A stretch of DNA of 64,000 nucleotides from Undaria pinnatifida (taxonomy: Eukaryota > Sar > Phaeophyceae > Laminariales > Alariaceae), in assembly GCA_012845835.1 (NCBI GenBank), contig JABAKD010000028.1, forward strand, positions 5,812,796 to 5,876,795, written 5' to 3'. Each line of letters begins with the position of its first letter. The stretch's first letter is position 1. Below the pieces are notes generated by a model. It saw nothing but the letters and a program-made list of their open reading frames with translations. It searched no databases and was not told the DNA's origin. Of this stretch, positions 10,518-19,949 are shown piece by piece. The translations under genes were made by a program, and so were the position numbers.

Positions 10518-11767
10518 CATCCAACAGGATCATACGATGAGACGGTGACGGCAGAAAAATCGGTCTGCCGAGTGGTAGTTCGAATAATATGAGGTATAGA
10601 TGGAAAAGTAGCCACCCCTATTACGGAGATTCATTGTTAACAGGGGTCATTTAATTCCTATGGGGTCATAACTGTGTTAATTCTTCGCCGATAAAGGTCA
10701 ACGATAGCTTGGATTGTTCGCATAGATCTTACGGTCACGGCGTAAAAATAAATATATATATATATATCTTATGTATGTTCTGGCCGAGAAATTGCGAAAA
10801 ATATATGAAATTTCGGGTGAATTGTTTGCAACATGATTAGGCATTTACCCCAGTTAACAATGGACCTCCGTAGTAGGCGCCTGTCGCTGGTCCCGGTGAA
10901 CGTCGAGCAGATCGTTACCGCGGTTTAAGCGATAAATTTACACGAAGTCAACGGGAAGACGGGGGTCATGGGAAACGGCCGGAAAGAGGAAATTACGGTC
11001 GAGAGCTTGTTGGTTTCTAGCACGCGTGCGTTGCGGAAAAACGGACCTAAAGAGAGGACAGCGGGGTAATGCCGTGAGGCGAGACCAAGGATTACGATGC
11101 TACTACCCCAAGCCTAAAAAATTACGTAAACTTGTGATGCAGACCTCAAAACCAAACGTTTTCCGTTCTGTGGTCGTGACCTAGAGTCAATCATGAGACA
11201 CGGAGCATCAGTAGCCGGTGGGGTGGTACACGTGGAGGAGCAGAAAGAAGGCCACTTAACCTGCTGTAACTAACCATGGCGAGGAATGGAGATACGCGTC
11301 GTGTGAGCGTTAGTACGAACTCAGAGACACACGAAATGAAAAAAAGAACGGCACCGGCGAACCCGCGTCCACGCATCATTGGGCAAGCGGAGTGCATAGA
11401 CCAACCTCAAAATATATATATTGTTTAGTGAACGGGTGCACCTGCTGCTGTGGCTTGAGGCTCATACATAAGCTCACCGACGCCAACACTACGACAAAAC
11501 AAGTTAATTCATTGCGATTCACAAAGATGTCGTTAATGCTTGAAGCCCAGCATGAACTACAACCGAGGCGTATCTTCAATAACGTTGAGTGGGCCCCCCG
11601 TATGCTTCAAACATTGCGGCCAAAACAAATGCTGGACCCGTTGTTGCACGCGTGACCACAACGGACAAATGCCTCCGCGATGTACACCCACCGAGGCTGT
11701 GCTGTACTGCTGTAACACCCTTTATCCGTTTAACTCGGTGACACCCTATGGGAGGGAGTCGAGTAAC
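10518..11767. other. Unassigned sequence with an AT dinucleotide run
   Basis: A short (TA)n run lies at about 10750-10768. Open frames are under 90 codons. Nothing else is recognised. Confidence 0.4.
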
Positions 11768-12385
11768 TCAAAAACGCTTCTCAAACGCACAAGCGCTACT
11801 AAACGACGGACGATCATGTTCCGACAATTCTACCACCGTCGCCGTGATGTAGTGGGACACTCTGTCCCCGTTAGGGTCGGTAACCGACTGTTCGAGTCCG
11901 CCCTTCGAATCCCACTCCAGAATGATCTTAAGCGCCTCGCTACAGCCTTCGTTAGCACTATCCACGACGACTACAGTCCCGTCAGGAGTAGGGTTCCCCC
12001 CATATGCAGATTCCAGAACTACAAAGCAAAGGATACCCTTGCTGTAGCCGAGGGGGAAGCCGTCAATGGCCGCCGTGAAGTCGCCCGTCGAAGGGTCGAT
12101 CACACTTTGACCGCGCACGTAGTCGGTCTCCGCATCTGCGTTGCAGAGGTAGAAATACAGCGCGTTGGACGCGGGGGGCGCTGTCATCTCGTCATCCGTC
12201 GCGAAGTTGCCCAACACCGAAATCGTCCCCGACTCTGCCCCATCGGCGATGAACACGTTGAAGAACTCGTTTCCGTCCGCCAGCTCGGCATCACCGGGGT
12301 CAGCAGACCAACCCACCGCCTGAACAGCAAAGTGTGCGTCGTTGTAAAAACAGGACGTGAACGTGGTCAACAGTAGCGTGTGCAC
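11768..12385 (-). CDS. Likely host exon: acidic, possibly secreted beta-rich protein
   Basis: This 205-codon minus-strand frame has the most natural protein composition in the window outside mobile elements: acidic, rich in Gly/Asp/Val, with alternating hydrophobic strands. The N terminus (MHTLLLTTFTSCF) is weakly hydrophobic. Near residues 158-178 it reads ILEWDSKGGLEQSVTDPNGD, resembling the strand-turn pattern (LxWDxxxDLDLxVxDPxG) of extracellular beta-sandwich domains found in some bacterial and algal surface proteins. That resemblance is my inference. The word TTGCTGTTCAG at 12320-12330 on the minus strand could be a 3' splice site, in which case the exon begins at 12319 with AVGWSADPGD. 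The C-terminal 30 residues look less convincing and may be intron. A longer plus-strand frame (11540-12376) is its Arg/Val-rich antisense shadow. Confidence 0.45.
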   Translation of the reverse strand: MHTLLLTTFTSCFYNDAHFAVQAVGWSADPGDAELADGNEFFNVFIADGAESGTISVLGNFATDDEMTAPPASNALYFYLCNADAETDYVRGQSVIDPSTGDFTAAIDGFPLGYSKGILCFVVLESAYGGNPTPDGTVVVVDSANEGCSEALKIILEWDSKGGLEQSVTDPNGDRVSHYITATVVELSEHDRPSFSSACAFEKRF

Positions 12386-15190
12386 CCAACTGATATGCTC
12401 GAAGGTGGGTAAATACGTGTTCAGGTTGAGTTATCAACTAAAGGGCCATACCACTCCTCAAACACGCCAACACAAGCGTTTCACTCGTCATACGAACGAG
12501 ATACGTGAAAAACGGGTGTAATAGTATTCTGGTCCGTCGTCGAACGCACGTTACATGACCACCTACACCCACACAACGTAGATCGGTCAAAGGCATCGTC
12601 ATGTTTAAGCGCAATGGCAACAAGAGTGTTGTGGGCGACACGAGGCATGCCTCCGTAGACATCGCTTCAACCAAACATGCCAATTGTTACGCGACAGGAA
12701 CGAATCATTTACAAGCCAAGGGCACCATGGAGTCAAGACAAAGAGGTAGAGGTTCGAATCTTCGCGCTTTAATCAACGCGCAAGTGCGAAGGACATTTAA
12801 GACCAGACTACCCTCACCGACGGCTTAACCAGTTGGATGAGCTGTACAACAAACAAGCATATAAACAAGTGATTATCATTAGCCTAGCCAACGCTATTCA
12901 ATCAAGAGTTATCGCACGCTGGGGGTGCCGTCGAGGTTTCTCGGCTCCTATAATGGAGAGCTAATATCTGGCCCAAAACATGATCTCGAAGGCATTTGTT
13001 TTATGCAACCCGAGCAGTATTTCTTGGTGCCACGCTAATCATAAATCGATCATAGTTGTAACTGTATCATACAAACCGATAAACTACTATTGAGGGTGAT
13101 CTCCATCGGTCAGAAACGTTTGGCCCACAAAGTACTACCCCTACCTTGGCGTGGCTCTCGAAGAGTTCGTAGTATTAGCAACTCGTACCTTAACTACAGC
13201 AATCCACGCCCTCGTCAAACGCGCGAGTTTTGTGGAGTCTTTGGGGACGGAAAGAGCAACTGGCGAAATTTACGATCATAGTGCTCGTATAGGGCTAGAA
13301 TGTAGAACCCGTCGGTCTAGATTGAAAGCATGCCACAAGAGCTCTGGGAGTAACCTTGCCGTGCCCAGGTTGAACGACTGACATGTCTACCAGGGGTCGA
13401 TATTGTTCCGAACGTTGACGAAATCGCACACGTTTGGAACAACGGAGATAAAGCGCACACTTCAAAGCATCCATGGCTAATTGAGCTATCATTGGGAAAA
13501 AACACAGACGCAGCTTGCGCCGGCAATTCGATGAGATGCCGTGTACATGCTCTAAACAGAACTCATGTCGGCGACAACATAACCGTCATGGAGATAAAAA
13601 ATAATAGCCACACAACAAATATCGCATCCGTGCTACAACGGAAGAAAACACGGTGTGCCCGAACCCACATTCCACACACTGACTAGTGAAATCGAATGCG
13701 AAGAACTATACCCAAAGGGGTTGGCGTGAATTCATGTTAAGGAAAACCGGAATTCGTGGCGTATCTAGGACCAGGGATTTTTTATCGCCTTGTACGTTCA
13801 TTTCTTCCCAAAGTCAGTCGAGATAACTGGTGTTAAGCAACACCGGCATTCAGAGAGTGTCTAGGACAGACGACTTTATAATCGCCTGGAATTTTATATT
13901 TTTTCACAAAGTCAATGTGATAGAGCTCGTGAGGTGACGAGGCTTGGTGGCGGTAGAAATGTCCCAGCCTATATCCGCGACGATGGCGTTAGCGATGGCC
14001 TCCGTCAGGTCCAGGTCCCTCAGCGCTGATAATTACGAGTTCGATCGCTACAGCAGGGCCGCCACCAAATTCTTGACAGACGGGCAATCGGCGAGAGGGG
14101 TCTGTTGTCGTTTGCATTAAAAAAAATCCGCGTATTGGAGTCATCCCACGCTACGGGTGCAGCAAATTCTAAGAAGTTTCTGAGCTCTCCTAACATGAGG
14201 AGCCGAATATATCACCCGAAGCATGACTTTAAAATACCTTAGATCGCGCAACCCGACCAAGTTTATAGTCGCTAGCCCTCAAACAAATACACTCGTTACA
14301 TTAATAAGCTAACCGCTAGTTAAATGCTTGAGGAACTCAACCGGTCAGATCGGTCAGAACAAATATTTAACCCGAAGAGTGCAATTCCTACGGTGAGATG
14401 ACTCATAGGTAACTTTGCATATGTATAATTCTGTTGGCCAAACCACGGTGTTGTTTCAAGCGTAAGGAGCAAAGATGGGAAGAAAAATATCTGGAAATAC
14501 AGACATGACTTATGACAATCCTGATTCATTTGTCGAACACACAACACGAAAATGTTTCTAAAAAACACTACCAGGTACGTGGAGAATCCTAATCGTAAGG
14601 TGAAATTAAACGATCATTTGACGGTACAAACGGTTGAGCCACCAAAAGCTACCAACCCGTCGGCGCATGCCATGCAGGGTGGTAAGCCTCCGGAGCCGAA
14701 CAATTTTTTTCTGGCAAGGGGGTGGGAGGGTGGGTGGGTGTATGCGATTGTGAGCAGGCTATGTCGCCCTGATCACCCGTAAACGTACTACTTGTGGTTC
14801 TGCTCCTCCTTCCGTAATTCTGATGTATTGGAGCCGTATACTTCGGTTCCCCCAGGCTCATTAACGTGAAGGTCGAGACCCCCCTAATTGCCTTCCCAAG
14901 AGGCAGAAACGACCAGTGCAGTCTTGGTAGACCCGCTTGGGCACTGTGACGAACAAGGCATAAACCGGGGGAGCAAAGGCCGATGAACGGACACGGCACG
15001 TGTAGGGTGGTCGTGCGATGGCCAAAACTTCGCGGCTGGACTGTTTCTCAGGCGGCGAGGTAAGGAAGGTAAGCTAACCTGCTGACTTGTTCCATATGAT
15101 TACAAAACATACTTCGAGCCACCGACCTGTACGTCAGATACGGAGACACTAACCTCTGCTAACTACAGCACGCAACTGCGCATACTCTAA
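12386..15190. other. Unassigned sequence
   Basis: No gene, tRNA or repeat is recognised. GGTTCGAATC at 12751 resembles a tRNA B box but no flanking stems fold into a tRNA. Two AGGATTTT/AGACTTTATA-ATCGCCT-like stretches near 13775 and 13870 resemble each other weakly. Open frames are under 120 codons. Confidence 0.4.
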
Positions 15191-15192
15191 TG

Positions 15193-15360
15193 CAACGAAG
15201 AAAAGAGCACTAGCCAGACCGCGAGGCGGTCAGGGCATCCAGGCTTGGACTCTACGAACCATAGCTACCCCACTGGTCCACGTAGTCGCGTAACTGCGTG
15301 GGTCATTGGGTGGCGCAACAAAAGATATCTCGTGGGTTCGAGTCCCACTGACATTGCATT
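15193..15360 (+). repeat. Interspersed repeat with tRNA-like B box (SINE-like)
   Basis: Positions 15193-15265 match 59562-59640 (GCGAGGCGGTC, GGGCATCCAGGCTTGG, CTCTACGAAC). Further along, GGTTCGAGTCC at 15335 is an exact RNA polymerase III B-box sequence inside a perfect 5-bp T-stem (GTGGG/CCCAC). TGGCGCAAC at 15311 resembles an A box, but the A-B spacing is only 24 bp, much shorter than in a tRNA, so the D/anticodon part is deleted or the match is partial. This is best read as a decayed tRNA-derived SINE rather than a tRNA gene. Confidence 0.45.
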
Positions 15361-15563
15361 GCCGATTTTTTCCGGGAAAAGTAAAAAGGAAATAACGCCT
15401 TTGCGAACATGCGCGCTGCAGACTTGAATGGTTATGATAGTTTTCCCCTGAGTACTGCGGCAGTGCGTGGCAAGGGGAGAGAGCCCCGGAGATCCCTGTT
15501 ACGAAGTCTGTGAGAGTCAATTGGCGGACTCGCAAAAATTTATTTTGTTGGTTACATAGAACT

Positions 15564-15611
15564 ACCCACTGGCCAACGAAGTCACGTGATTTCGTCGTCC
15601 AGTGGGTAGTG
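15564..15611. repeat. 48-bp near-perfect palindrome centred on CACGTG
   Basis: The left half CTACCCACTGG...GTCAC and the right half GTGAT...CCAGTGGGTAG are reverse complements, with 3 mismatches in 24 positions and no loop; the centre is CACGTG. A degenerate version of the same palindrome occurs at about 15263-15317, some 300 bp to the left, so the two palindromes are direct copies bracketing the B-box segment. Confidence 0.75.
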
Positions 15612-16890
15612 CAATACAACCAACGTTAGACGGAGTAGTTGTGAAGATGTAAAATACGTTGTTGGTCATGCGCCAACGTTTTTTCGCCCGTCGTCTGCTG
15701 CAAAGTGTGTCAAGCAAATACTGTGAATACCGCTATATCATATATATGGCATGCGAAACTACACACAAAAATATGACCTATCGCATTCGAAGATGCATCA
15801 AACGTCTACCAAGAACATATGTACAGGCCCGTATCATTGTATTTTTGAACCTTGGGTTTTACCGGAACCTAGAATGTTTTACATGTGCGCGACGTATTAT
15901 CACTGAACACCGAACGCTTCCCTGGTCTACAATGACAGGGACCTCCTGCCAAAAGCTCGAAACTCGCCAGCAACGGTTGGTTAATCTGTTCCTGGCGAAA
16001 CCTGCAAGTAATCGAGCCTTAAAAAGTTTAAGTGGACGTTCAGTGGGAAAATTCATTGTTCCACAGCTAACGACTGTCTCGCCAGTCCTAGGAAAGTCAT
16101 GAAGCCAACCTATCTCAGAGAAGTGATGTGTGAGTGTAGCACATTTCATGGAGCACGCCCCCCTGTTCCTGGCTGACGACATCTCTAGGAGTGCTGTACC
16201 GCACCGGCATGCTGCAACACGGGTGGGCAACACACCTTCTCTGTGCGACTCAAGTGGCGAGGGGGCCACGTTTGGTTGCCGGAGAATCTCTGGATAACCC
16301 CGCTGTGTACATCGCGAGAAAAACCCTGAACTCACGCGAAAAGTGCACCACAACCTGGCTTTGAAAAAATCGTGCACGTTACCTGACATTTCGCAACGGC
16401 GGCGACGATATAGCGTCTTGCAAAGCCGGGGGGTGAGATGACCCTTTACAAGTCGGGGTACCGAGCGCCATTGCAGAGCGAGAGGTATGTCTTATTACAT
16501 GTTCGAGCCAGCTTTCATCGTCACAAACGGGGTCGACATCAAGACGGCGCGCACGGAGCTGAATCGTCCAGCCCGGAGACCCGCCTACCCTGTGTATGCT
16601 GGGTACACACGATAGGCGCAAAGGCACAAACCTGTTAGTAGCAGTATTTGACCGAGAGCTGTAGTCTAGTCAAATATTATTGCAAGATTGTTTTGTTCTA
16701 CTATTTACGGACATCCACTGTAAACATGATGAAATTACACGCGGAATGAGAAATCATCGCCACCGTTCGGGCGAGCTCTCCTACGCCACGACTGTGCCTG
16801 ATTGAGGCTCTGTATATCTGGTAATACCAGCTACAACGAAACGATTTCGAGTCGAACGCTATGAAACAAAGGTGGGTGTTTGTTTCAGGG
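15612..16890. other. Unassigned sequence with two overlapping open frames
   Basis: Open frames at 15659-16102 (plus, 147 codons) and 15859-16389 (minus, 176 codons) overlap for 240 bp, so at most one is real there. Neither shows a known domain. The minus frame is Arg/Cys-rich and has no convincing start context. Confidence 0.3.
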
Positions 16891-16895
16891 TTCTT

Positions 16896-16942
16896 TACGG
16901 TGCGGTTTTTTGTATCGGTTAACCGCACCGAACCGCACCGTA
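16896..16942. repeat. Hairpin with perfect 12-bp stem
   Basis: TACGGTGCGGTT (16896-16907) is the exact reverse complement of AACCGCACCGTA (16931-16942), with a 23-nt loop that contains CGGTTAACCG partly overlapping the right arm. The word CCGCACCG recurs again near 16969. No poly-T tract or gene context identifies it as a terminator. Confidence 0.7.
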
Positions 16943-18714
16943 GCATTTTTATCCTCTTTAAAACTGCACCGCACCGCATTGTAGGTTTTACGAACCACCC
17001 ACCCACCATCGGACCATCCCGTCCCCCCAACAAACAGCCCAAGAAGCATACGCTACAGCAGTGCAGCAATAATACGACAGCAGCCAACATATGCACTTGG
17101 TTCGGTTCCGATCCTATACCTGAGCAACATTATTTTAGGCATTAAACTAACGGTATTTTTCCGGGGGGGGAATTCAATGTTTCTTGGCTTTGAAACGGGT
17201 TTCGCTATTTGCGCAAACCGCCGCTGTGTGGCTTCGATTGAGCTCGGCCTACAGGGGTTGCCCGCTACCGCAGTAGGCGCAAAGGCCCGGGGCCGCGGAT
17301 AACAATTTGTTGTTTGCTGGTGTTGCAGTGTGTGGGGGTGGCGGTGGCGGTGATTCTGTGGAGTCGGTTTAAACGCAAGCAAACAAGCGCAAAACCTGAT
17401 AAGTCTCTCAACATCAGGGGAGGGTCCGGGTAGTACTTGAACTTAACGTGCGTTTTGGGCTTCCCACGTACGCACTAAGACGGAGAAGTGCTGCTAGCAG
17501 CTGATGCGTTTTGCAGTTTGTCACTTTGAATGAACTCCGCCAGACGGCTGCTGCAAGCAGCCGCAATGACTCGAGACCATGGAAAAGAAGCTGCTACTTG
17601 CTGGTGTTATAATCTGATGGGTGGTGGTGGTGCTGCTGCTGCTGTGGCGTAGCCACAGGCAAGTGCATGACCAGTGTCGAACGGCGGACGATGTTAAGCT
17701 ACGTCACTTACCACCTCGTCTCATCGACAGATATCGGGGGCTCCGAGAAACACAGTTATAGCCACACTACAGCGGGATGCATGGCTTCGGGTCGCGGCTG
17801 CGGCGGCAATAGTCTGAACGTCTGAGCTGCGCTCGTCTCTATCTCTCGCATGTGAGCCGTGTACGTGGGCCACCTCTCGGCAAGTCTCACAATAGCGTCG
17901 CAATCGCAGGGTCTAGCTCTCGGTGTAATTACCGCCAATAATAGTTCTCTATCCTTGAAAAATTGATACCAAACTCGTGTTTCATTTGACGAAAATGGCA
18001 AGCGATCCTGCCTAATTCAATCAGAATGGCAAGATACTTCCAGAAAAACGCTCATCGCGCTTGTTCTGGATTTGAGCTTGGGATGATACTTTTACGATTA
18101 TTCGCCTCGACGGGGAGAGAGCGAACCGTCCCCGGGAGGGCGCCTGCCCCCAACCCCCGCTTCTCGAGCTTTGCACAAGTACATAGGTTTCACCACCACC
18201 AGGCAAACATAAAAAAAAAAGTCGTATGAACACGTCAGCTCTGAGTTCGATGAATTTGGGGTGGCTACTCTCATCTTTGCAAGGTTCGTGATACACCGGT
18301 CGCTTAGTTGATCAGGCAATCAGTTGTTGGATATTTGGATTTCATTCTTGCGCCACTCTCCCAGGCACTTCCCGGCAGGGAACCTTGTATGTCGATATGT
18401 TTGGCACTATTGTGGATTTGATTTGTCACTTTCGGCACATGGGTCAAGACTATTTTTCGAAGCACGCGCAGGTCCACACACCGAAGGCACCTCCTGGACG
18501 CGAGCATCAAAGATGTCCCGCATTGGGAGGGATTAGCAGGCATGCGTACAGTGTTCTACAAGACAACTACGTACCAGCGATACATAAGGATAATGCCGGA
18601 ACGCTTACGGAAAGCGATCCCAACACCGTTGCCCTAAAAATAAATTGGTCTTAACGGGGTGAGATACCATATATATGATACATGATAGGCTCACTTCTCT
18701 CGCTAAATAGTCGA
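16943..18714. other. Unassigned sequence
   Basis: No gene is recognised. A short GGTGGTGGTG-CTGCTGCTG trinucleotide run lies near 17620-17643. Frames on both strands are under 110 codons. Confidence 0.4.
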
Positions 18715-18932
18715 TGTTCCTGCGGTATTCTTTAGTTCTGTTACCGATCATTTTATTCAAGTATTGGGTTGGATGAGGCTTCCTGCTCCCGCAGAAGGTC
18801 CTCACCTGTGGATACACCACCCGCGCTGAGGGTGCCTTCGGTCGAAGCGCCCTCAGCGCAGCAGTATTTCCTAAGGGGAATGAACACAACTGTTAAAAGA
18901 ATACCCAGTGTAGAGTGGGTCGGATGGTCTTC

Positions 18933-19085
18933 ACTTTTTCCGCTCCTCGCTGGTATCTCGTCGAGGATTTCGGGGACTATAACACGAGTGAGCTCGCTCC
19001 ATAGACATCCCTAGTAATTGGTAGCAAACATATTGTTCCAACTTTTGTGCCAACCGTGGGAACCTGAAGTTGGTTGACGATGTTG
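18933..19085 (-). repeat. Direct repeat A2 of the recombinase element
   Basis: Nearly identical to 19703-19860; only a handful of differences are seen by eye (for example ACTATAACACGAGTG against ACTAAAACACGAGCG, and CATATTGTTCC against CATATAGTTCC). This closeness suggests the element is younger than the other remnants in the window. Confidence 0.8.
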
Positions 19086-19235
19086 CGGTGGTATTATTTA
19101 GCTCTGTTATCGATCATTTCATTCAAGTATTGGGTTGGGTGAGGCTTCCTGCTCCCGCCGGTGGTCCCACCCGAGCTTCTCTCTTTTCTGACCACCAGCC
19201 TGGAGCCATGTTACCTCAACCCACCCAAACTTACA

Positions 19236-19604
19236 TTACTTAAAAAGGAACGTCGGCGAACGTGCAGCAAAATCTTCCGCAAAGGCCGGTGACAGTGGTA
19301 AGTCGGAGGCATCGGCACAAGCCTGCTCCCGTTGCCGCGTAGCACCTGCTACTCTCGTACTAGTTTTAGACCCAATGTAGTATCGTGTCATGCTCTCCGT
19401 CTTCCGGCCGCCCATGTGCATGATCTCATCCATTGGGGTTCCTGCTAGCGACTTACTCATGGAACAGCCTGAACGAAATGAATGCATTGTAAACTTGCTG
19501 GGCAGCCCGGCCGCTCGCAAGTGCCCCTGCAGCGCTGTGACCATGCGCGGCGCAGTCAGCGCGACGTCTCCCCGACCCCCACCTGGCGAAACTACCGGAA
19601 ACAA
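19236..19604 (-). pseudogene. Tyrosine recombinase C-terminal catalytic fragment
   Basis: The 122-codon minus frame contains the catalytic-domain signature of tyrosine recombinases: HSFR at residues 41-44 (the H-x-x-R box) and MGGRKTESMTRYYIG at 64-78, where the nucleophile is Tyr75 or Tyr76. The position usually occupied by Trp or His before the tyrosine (GGW/GGH) is Arg here. Upstream LTAPRMVTALQGHLRAAG is similar to LTPAQMTTNLQIHLRAAG in the 46-kb remnant. The first catalytic Arg region and N-terminal half are missing or out of frame. Such enzymes cut and rejoin DNA in DIRS, Ngaro and Crypton elements. The frame runs to a stop beyond the tyrosine, so the C terminus may be intact. Confidence 0.7.
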
Positions 19605-19702
19605 ATGTCCTTTCGTGCAGGGCCGGGTGCGGGCGTCGGAGCGGGTGTGGGCGCCCGGCCCGCCGTTGCCGACGAGCGCGTCCTGGGCATCGTGTCCATT
19701 TT

Positions 19703-19860
19703 TTTGACTTTTTCCGCTCCTCGCTGGTATCTCGTCGAGGATTTCGGGGACTAAAACACGAGCGAGCTCGCTTCATAGACATCCCTAGTAATTGGTAGCA
19801 AACATATAGTTCCAACTTTTGTGCCAACCGTGGGAACCTGAAGCTGGTTGACGATATTAC
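19703..19860 (-). repeat. Direct repeat A1 of the recombinase element
   Basis: Matches 18933-19085 and ends about 90 bp before the palindromic 12-bp array that begins at 19950. The recombinase fragment lies between the two A repeats. Confidence 0.8.
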
Positions 19861-19949
19861 CACTGCATTGAGCAATCGAGTTGCAAGACTTGGGCCAGGT
19901 AATCGGGGCCACCTGCACTATCTGCGTTTTTGGTGGAAGCTCGTGAACG

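Larger units (their letters stand above)
18715..19860 (-). mobile_element. Tyrosine-recombinase element with split direct repeats (Ngaro/PAT-like)
   Basis: Read on the minus strand the order is A1 (19860-19703), tyrosine recombinase (19604-19236), B1 (about 19155-19083), A2 (19085-18933), B2 (about 18790-18715). A1 and A2 are about 150 bp and nearly identical (shared TATCTCGTCGAGGATTTCGG, AGACATCCCTAGTAATTGG, CCAACTTTTGTGCCAACCG). B1 and B2 share CAAGTATTGGGTTGG followed by TGAGGCTTCCTGCTCCCGC. The A1-ORF-B1-A2-B2 order is the split-direct-repeat layout described for Ngaro and PAT-type DIRS retrotransposons. No gag or reverse transcriptase is present, so it is an internally deleted or non-autonomous copy. 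A second, recombinase-less B-A-B piece lies at 48278-48700. Confidence 0.6.

Noticed and set aside
11540-12376. 278-codon plus-strand ORF
   Set aside because: It is antisense to the more natural acidic frame at 11768-12385 and is Arg/Val-rich, typical of a shadow frame.
12735-12770. tRNA gene suggested by GGTTCGAATC
   Set aside because: No T-stem pairing, acceptor stem or A box at the right distance.
15300-15360. Intact tRNA gene suggested by a perfect T-arm
   Set aside because: The A-box to B-box distance is 24 bp and no acceptor stem pairs, so it is at most a decayed tRNA-derived repeat.
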